A DNA stretch of 10,221 nt, from assembly GCA_030591625.1 (NCBI GenBank), contig JAUVAR010000071.1, forward strand, positions 1 to 10,221. Direction: 5' to 3'. Position numbers and translations under genes: made by a program. Of this stretch, positions 6,571 through 10,221 are shown in pieces (the stretch's first letter is position 1; every line of letters starts with the position of its first letter). The stretch comes from Candidatus Zixiibacteriota bacterium. Lineage in GTDB: Bacteria; Zixibacteria; MSB-5A5; GN15; FEB-12. Under the pieces are notes generated by a model. That model was not told where the DNA came from. It did not search any database and saw only the letters and a list, made by a program, of their open reading frames with translations.

Positions 6571-6840
6571 ATGATTAAGAATTCAACTGTGATTGTTAAT
6601 AAACTTGGTCTGCATGCCCGACCATGTGCGCAACTTGTTTCTGTTGCATGCAGGTTCGAGTCAGAAATTCATTTCTCAAAGGATGAACTCCGTGTAAATG
6701 GGAAATCAATCATGGGTGTTATGATTCTCGCCGCCGAAAAAGGAGCCTCAATAATTGTTGAGGCTCAGGGTCCCGACGAAAAAGAAGCTGTCGAGGCTCT
6801 GATGGAAGTTATCAAAGGTGGTTTTGGCGAAGAGATTTAA
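6571..6840 (+). CDS. ptsH: Phosphocarrier protein HPr
   Basis: An 89-residue cytoplasmic phosphocarrier that accepts phosphate from Enzyme I and passes it to EIIA domains or regulatory targets. The active site LGLHARP puts the phosphorylated histidine at position 15, as in classical HPr. Ser46, in NGKSIMGVM (43-51), matches the regulatory serine phosphorylated by HPr kinase in Firmicutes and several other bacteria, so this form of control is possible; no hprK is in the window. It starts 4 bases after the dprA stop with only a weak ribosome site, so translational coupling is likely. ptsI follows after 78 bases. No EII component is encoded here, leaving open whether it serves sugar transport or regulation. 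Confidence 0.96.
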   Translation: MIKNSTVIVNKLGLHARPCAQLVSVACRFESEIHFSKDELRVNGKSIMGVMILAAEKGASIIVEAQGPDEKEAVEALMEVIKGGFGEEI

Positions 6841-6918
6841 CATATAATAGTTGCCTTCCAATCAAACGACTATTTATCTTAGGGCTGATAGCAATTCAAT
6901 TTTCGGGAGCAGTGAATA

Positions 6919-8670
6919 GTGCCTTATCGTCGGAAAACATATAAAGGTCTGCCAATTTCTGGAGGAATTATCCTCGGAAATGTAAGAATAATTTTGCCCG
7001 GATCTGTCCGTGTGGCCGAAGTCCCAATACCGGTATCACGAATAAGTCATGAGATTACTGCACTGGATAAGGCTATTGCCGAAACAATTGTTGAATTGCG
7101 GAAGCTCTCCGACTCGGCCGGAAAACGAATCGGGGGACCTGTATCCAAAGTTTTTGATGCCCAATTGATGATCGCAGGTGACTACGAATTCTTGGGTAAA
7201 GTAAAAGAGCAGATCAAAAAACGCCGTCGAAACGCTGGTTTTGTATATAACCTGATGGTTCAGGATACGATAAAGCCTCTCTCCAAATCGAATGATCCAT
7301 ACATCAGGCAAATGTCTCAGGATGTTACAGCAGTTTCTGAACAAGTTCTCTCCCATCTTGCCGGGTACGGACAAAAATCAACTGTGCGCTTTCAGGCCAA
7401 TACAATTTTGGTTGGTAAATCATTTACCCCCGGAGAGGTGCTCGACTATAGAAATCGTAAAGCGATAGGATTTTTAGTCGGTGAAGGTGGGCGATCATCG
7501 CACATGGCCCTCATCGCACGTTCGCTTATGGTTCCGGTTGCGGTAGTAGAAAAATGCTGGCATCTCCTCTCTGATAATGACCGAATAATTTTAGATGGCA
7601 CCAGTGGGTTAGTTATTGTTAATCCGACAGAGTCGGAATGGGATGAGTATCAGAAAAAGAAAAAACGCCAGGGTCCGGCAACTATAACCCGAATTAAAAA
7701 GCTACCAGCTATTCCGCCAAAAACATTAGATGGAATAGAGGTTCAGATCGCTGCAAATCTCGAACTACCCGGCCCGGTTGATGAAATCTTGACTGAGCGG
7801 AAATTCCCGGTTGGCCTGTACCGAACCGAATTTCTCTACCTTGAATCAGATTCTTTTCCCGGCGAAGAAGAACAGTTTGAATTTTATAGCAAAATTGCTG
7901 CGACTTACTCAAATAGTGTTGTCACGCTACGAACATTTGATCTTGGTTCGGATAAAATTAAGGCCGATGGTCTGATACCGCATGAAGATAACCCAGCTCT
8001 CGGTTGGCGGGGAATTCGTGTCATGCTCGATATGTCAGATATTTTCAAATGCCAGATCAGGGCGATTATGAGAGCATCAGTTAAGGGGAAGTTCAGAATT
8101 ATGCTTCCAATGATCTCTGATGTGACAGAATTTGACAGGGCAAGAAAACTCATAGCTCAGGTAGCATTTGATCTCAGACGCAGCGGAATTGATTTTGATA
8201 AAAATATTCCGGTTGGTATAATGATTGAAGTGCCCTCGGCTGCTCTAACGGCTGATCAATTTGCGAAGAAAGTCGATTTTATGTCGATTGGGACAAATGA
8301 TCTGACCCAATATACAATGTCTGCCGATCGAAATAATGCACGTGTGTCGGGGCTATATAATTCGTATCATCCTTCGGTACTGCATTTAATAAAATTGACT
8401 CTGGATGCAGGTCGCAAATATAATAAGCCTGTTTCGATTTGTGGAGAGATAGCTGGTGACCTGATGGCTGTGCCACTATTTATCGGCATGGGAGTCTCGC
8501 AGCTTTCGATGAATCCAGCCCGGATATTTGATGTATGCAGGTTGGTTTCAAAGATAGATTCGAAAATGGTTCAGTTATTAGTTGGCTCAATAATGTCGAG
8601 TCCGACAACTGCATCGGTAACTAAGAAACTTGAGAGCTATCGGAATGCTCTCGAAAATAAAAACAGCTAA
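6919..8670 (+). CDS. ptsI: Phosphoenolpyruvate-protein phosphotransferase (PTS Enzyme I)
   Basis: A 583-residue soluble Enzyme I that autophosphorylates from phosphoenolpyruvate and then phosphorylates HPr at His15. The N-terminal HPr-binding and phosphohistidine domain carries GGRSSHMALIARS with His195 as the active histidine. The C-terminal TIM barrel keeps GLYRTEF (Arg302), TLRTFD (Arg338), GIMIEVPSAAL (metal-binding Glu437), SIGTNDLTQYT (Asn460, Asp461) and SICGEIAGD (Cys508). All lie six positions after their E. coli counterparts, so nothing catalytic is missing. No GAF domain is present, so it is not the nitrogen-type PtsP. The GTG start at 6919 is supported by GGGAG at 6905-6909, 9 bases upstream. 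The pair with ptsH is conserved gene order; the isomerase gene follows after 19 bases. Confidence 0.97.
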   Translation: MPYRRKTYKGLPISGGIILGNVRIILPGSVRVAEVPIPVSRISHEITALDKAIAETIVELRKLSDSAGKRIGGPVSKVFDAQLMIAGDYEFLGKVKEQIKKRRRNAGFVYNLMVQDTIKPLSKSNDPYIRQMSQDVTAVSEQVLSHLAGYGQKSTVRFQANTILVGKSFTPGEVLDYRNRKAIGFLVGEGGRSSHMALIARSLMVPVAVVEKCWHLLSDNDRIILDGTSGLVIVNPTESEWDEYQKKKKRQGPATITRIKKLPAIPPKTLDGIEVQIAANLELPGPVDEILTERKFPVGLYRTEFLYLESDSFPGEEEQFEFYSKIAATYSNSVVTLRTFDLGSDKIKADGLIPHEDNPALGWRGIRVMLDMSDIFKCQIRAIMRASVKGKFRIMLPMISDVTEFDRARKLIAQVAFDLRRSGIDFDKNIPVGIMIEVPSAALTADQFAKKVDFMSIGTNDLTQYTMSADRNNARVSGLYNSYHPSVLHLIKLTLDAGRKYNKPVSICGEIAGDLMAVPLFIGMGVSQLSMNPARIFDVCRLVSKIDSKMVQLLVGSIMSSPTTASVTKKLESYRNALENKNS

Positions 8671-8677
8671 CAATGAT

Positions 8678-8681
8678 GGAG
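8678..8681 (+). promoter_or_regulatory. Ribosome binding site deciding the isomerase start
   Basis: GGAG lies 8 bases before an in-frame TTG at 8690 and just past the ptsI stop at 8670. The protein then begins SILDNTEKMTELDPENM, typical for this family. Earlier in-frame ATG codons at 8630 and 8645 would lie inside ptsI and add unconserved residues. Confidence 0.55.
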
Positions 8682-8689
8682 CAATTCTC

Positions 8690-9757
8690 TTGAGTATTCT
8701 TGACAATACAGAAAAAATGACCGAACTCGATCCAGAAAATATGTACAACCGAATTTTTGATCTCCCGGAGCAGATGAGCGAAGCACTAAAGATCGCATCT
8801 GCATGGAAAGTCGAAAAAGATCTGTTCTCTGAGATAAAGAATATCGTCGTGATTGGTATGGGTGGATCGGCTATCGGTGGTGACCTTGTTCGCACCTTGC
8901 TTGGTGGAACGCTTCTTGTTCCGTTTCAAGTGTGCCGACATTATGTACTTCCTGAATATGTTGATGATGAATCACTCGTGATTGTTTCGTCGTACTCCGG
9001 CAATACCGAAGAAACTCTGGCTGCTTTCGAAGATGCGCTTGAGCGCAAAGCTATGATAGTTGGTATTACGACCGGTGGTTTCCTGGAAGAATCTGCTCAG
9101 CTGCACGAAGTGCCTATTTTAAAAATACCTGAGGGCCTTCAACCACGAGCGGCGATAGGGTTTTCGTTTGTACCACTGCTAATTTTTCTTGAGAAGATCG
9201 GATTGGTTAAGAAGATGACCGACGCAATCAAGAAAACTTCCGCACTTTTGACTTCCCAAAGAGATCGATATATTGAGTCTGAACCTACTGCCAGTAATCC
9301 TGCCAAGAAGCTGGCCGAACAGATCAAAGGTAAAATACCAATTGTCTATGGCGGACCAACTCTGACCGATGTAGTGTCAGTTCGTTGGAAAGGCCAGATT
9401 TGTGAGAACGCCAAGAATATGGCCTTTGCAAATAATTATGCTGAATTCAATCATAATGAACTGGTAGCATGGTGTGACAATATTAAGCCCCATGCAGAGC
9501 ATTTTATTGTAATTCAATTGCGTGATGCTGATGATCACCCTAAAATCAGACGTCGTATGGATATAGTACATCGGATTATTGCTGGTAATGGTATTACTGT
9601 GCTGGAAGTAGAATCGTTTGGTGATTCGGCTTTGACTCGCATGTTTTCACTTATCCAATTAGCTGACTTTGTTTCTTATTATCTTGCTTTACTCAATGAA
9701 GTTGACCCTACTCCGGTAGAAGCTATTGAAACACTAAAGAAAGAATTGGCCGGATAA
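8690..9757 (+). CDS. Bifunctional phosphoglucose/phosphomannose isomerase (SIS-domain, archaeal type)
   Basis: A 355-residue cytoplasmic SIS-fold enzyme of the PGI/PMI family first studied in archaea, interconverting glucose-6-phosphate or mannose-6-phosphate with fructose-6-phosphate. It can link glycolysis to GDP-mannose and cell-surface sugar synthesis. The first SIS domain has VIGMGGSAIGGD (54-65) and SSYSGNTEET (100-109) for phosphate binding, then the PRAAIG element (152-157). The second half carries CENAK (238-242) with the likely catalytic Glu239, and FNHNE (253-257) with catalytic His255; this 16-residue spacing matches the Pyrobaculum enzyme. The TTG at 8690 with its GGAG site is my chosen start. 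It is the last gene of the obgE operon and the next gene has its own promoter. No clear terminator follows the stop. Confidence 0.93.
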   Translation: MSILDNTEKMTELDPENMYNRIFDLPEQMSEALKIASAWKVEKDLFSEIKNIVVIGMGGSAIGGDLVRTLLGGTLLVPFQVCRHYVLPEYVDDESLVIVSSYSGNTEETLAAFEDALERKAMIVGITTGGFLEESAQLHEVPILKIPEGLQPRAAIGFSFVPLLIFLEKIGLVKKMTDAIKKTSALLTSQRDRYIESEPTASNPAKKLAEQIKGKIPIVYGGPTLTDVVSVRWKGQICENAKNMAFANNYAEFNHNELVAWCDNIKPHAEHFIVIQLRDADDHPKIRRRMDIVHRIIAGNGITVLEVESFGDSALTRMFSLIQLADFVSYYLALLNEVDPTPVEAIETLKKELAG

Positions 9758-9771
9758 GCCCGGGTTCCCCT

Positions 9772-9801
9772 TTGACTTTTGGGTACCTGATACAGTATAT
9801 T
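9772..9801 (+). promoter_or_regulatory. Sigma70-like promoter for the DUF6754-like gene, short or no leader
   Basis: TTGACT (9772-9777) and TATATT (9796-9801) are 18 bases apart, just beyond the isomerase stop. The expected transcription start is near 9808. That leaves about 8 bases before the ATG at 9816, or none before the GTG at 9807. No Shine-Dalgarno site precedes either codon. Confidence 0.6.
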
Positions 9802-9815
9802 GGCGCGTGAACAAC

Positions 9816-10106
9816 ATGGTAAGACATTTCAAAACAGCTTCCCTCACAGCTTTTTTTCTGTTAAGCAATAGCCTGACCGACTTGGTGCTGGCTCAGGATA
9901 AGGCTGGAGAAGCGGTTGCCAGTGGCGATCTGTTCCGGTTTGACCGGATCAACGCCCTTATCTTTGTTGTTCTCTTTTCAACTACAGTTTTGCTCTACAC
10001 GCGGTGGGCGAAGCAGGGGAAAGATCTTTTCCTTCGCAAAATCCCGGGTCTGAATGCTATTGAAGAAGCAGTTGGACGTGCGACCGAAATGGGTCGGCCG
10101 GTTTTT
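9816..10106 (+). CDS. DUF6754-like membrane protein, 5' part only (interrupted by an inverted join)
   Basis: The frame opens with an ATG at 9816 (GTG at 9807 is the alternative). It encodes a signal-peptide or membrane segment (KTASLTAFFLL onward, ending near VLAQ), a second hydrophobic helix INALIFVVLFSTTVLLYTRW, and then NAIEEAVGRATEMGRPV. The last stretch matches my recollection of the conserved start of the DUF6754 domain, an uncharacterised family of envelope proteins. Family members continue for some 200 residues past this motif, but here the frame leaves the family pattern after about 10103 and stops at 10127. The next homologous segment appears on the other strand. I infer the native gene is intact and the join is artificial. 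Function unknown; a membrane-anchored protein with a soluble domain is all that can be said. Confidence 0.65.
10095..10106. other. Inverted-join breakpoint with microhomology
   Basis: The 12 bases CGGCCGGTTTTT fit both flanks. Read on the plus strand they encode the RPV of the GRPV motif. Read on the minus strand they sit within the EKPA codons of the downstream REKPA motif. Orientation switches here, so this is the probable point where a template switch or mis-assembly joined two parts of one gene head to head. Confidence 0.6.
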
Positions 10107-10221
10107 CACGCATCATGTAACCATTGACAGTAGCTGCATAAGCAAATTGCTCTCCGGCAACATACTTGACTATATCTTTATCGTAAGAATCTTTCTTGCC
10201 CATTTCGATATACGCCTGTTC
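10096..10221 (-). pseudogene. Inverted internal fragment of the same DUF6754-like gene
   Basis: From the right edge the minus strand reads 42 codons without a stop, including QAYIEMGKKDSY, GEQFAYAATVNGYMM and ending REKPA. These match the pattern I recall from the middle of the DUF6754 domain (QAYxExGxxxAY, then QFAYAAxVxG, then REKPAAN). In an intact protein this stretch should lie roughly 50-95 residues after the GRPV motif found at 10092-10103 on the plus strand. It has no start codon of its own and continues past 10096 only 12 more codons before a TAG at 10057-10059. It is labelled pseudogene for want of a better type; artefact is more likely than a real broken copy. Confidence 0.55.

Noticed and set aside
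9758..9771. CCCGGG-containing stretch after the isomerase stop as a terminator
   Set aside because: No stem longer than three base pairs with a suitable loop can be drawn, and the T-rich bases belong to the next promoter.
1..10221. Defence system, prophage, transposon or biosynthetic cluster
   Set aside because: No transposase, integrase, nuclease, phage or synthase signature is visible; the identified genes are mostly housekeeping or metabolic.

Overview
The window reads as part of a draft or metagenome-derived bacterial contig with moderate GC. No rRNA, tRNA, CRISPR array, transposase or phage gene was recognised. Gram-negative architecture is suggested by an exported beta-barrel-like protein. 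An archaeal-type phosphoglucose/phosphomannose isomerase, an archaetidylinositol-phosphate-synthase-like enzyme and a DUF6754-like membrane protein occur together, which resembles Zixibacteria or related FCB-type candidate phyla. That placement is an impression from gene content, not a demonstrated assignment.

Layout. (1) 1-1293, minus strand: an exported, probably outer-membrane, beta-rich protein whose 3' end lies beyond the left edge. (2) 1294-2100: about 800 bases without a convincing gene, carrying a likely promoter for the first gene, two isolated hairpins and a compact GC-rich block of three hairpins. (3) 2101-4357, minus strand: a cluster transcribed as CDP-alcohol phosphatidyltransferase, PfkB-family kinase, nitroreductase. 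(4) 4358-4495: a divergent promoter region. (5) 4496-9757, plus strand: an apparent operon of obgE, dprA, ptsH (HPr), ptsI (Enzyme I) and bifunctional phosphoglucose/phosphomannose isomerase. (6) 9772-10106: a separate promoter and the 5' end of a DUF6754-like gene. (7) 10096-10221: what looks like a downstream piece of that same gene in the opposite orientation.

Function. The plus-strand operon joins a ribosome-associated GTPase, a DNA-uptake/recombination mediator, the two general phosphotransferase proteins and a sugar-phosphate isomerase. HPr and Enzyme I both keep their catalytic residues, but no sugar-specific EII gene is present, so a regulatory or shared-carrier role is as likely as sugar import. 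The minus-strand cluster suggests phosphatidylinositol-type lipid synthesis, with the PfkB kinase a possible source of the phosphorylated head group; this is inference from adjacency.

Two points stand out. Genes at the head of transcription units at 4357, 4496 and 9816 have sigma70-like promoters placed so close to the start codon that the mRNAs would be leaderless or nearly so, and they lack Shine-Dalgarno sites, whereas most operon-internal genes have one and often use TTG or GTG starts. The right end contains an inverted join with 12-base microhomology that is best explained as an amplification or assembly chimera, so the last ~115 bases should not be read as native order.
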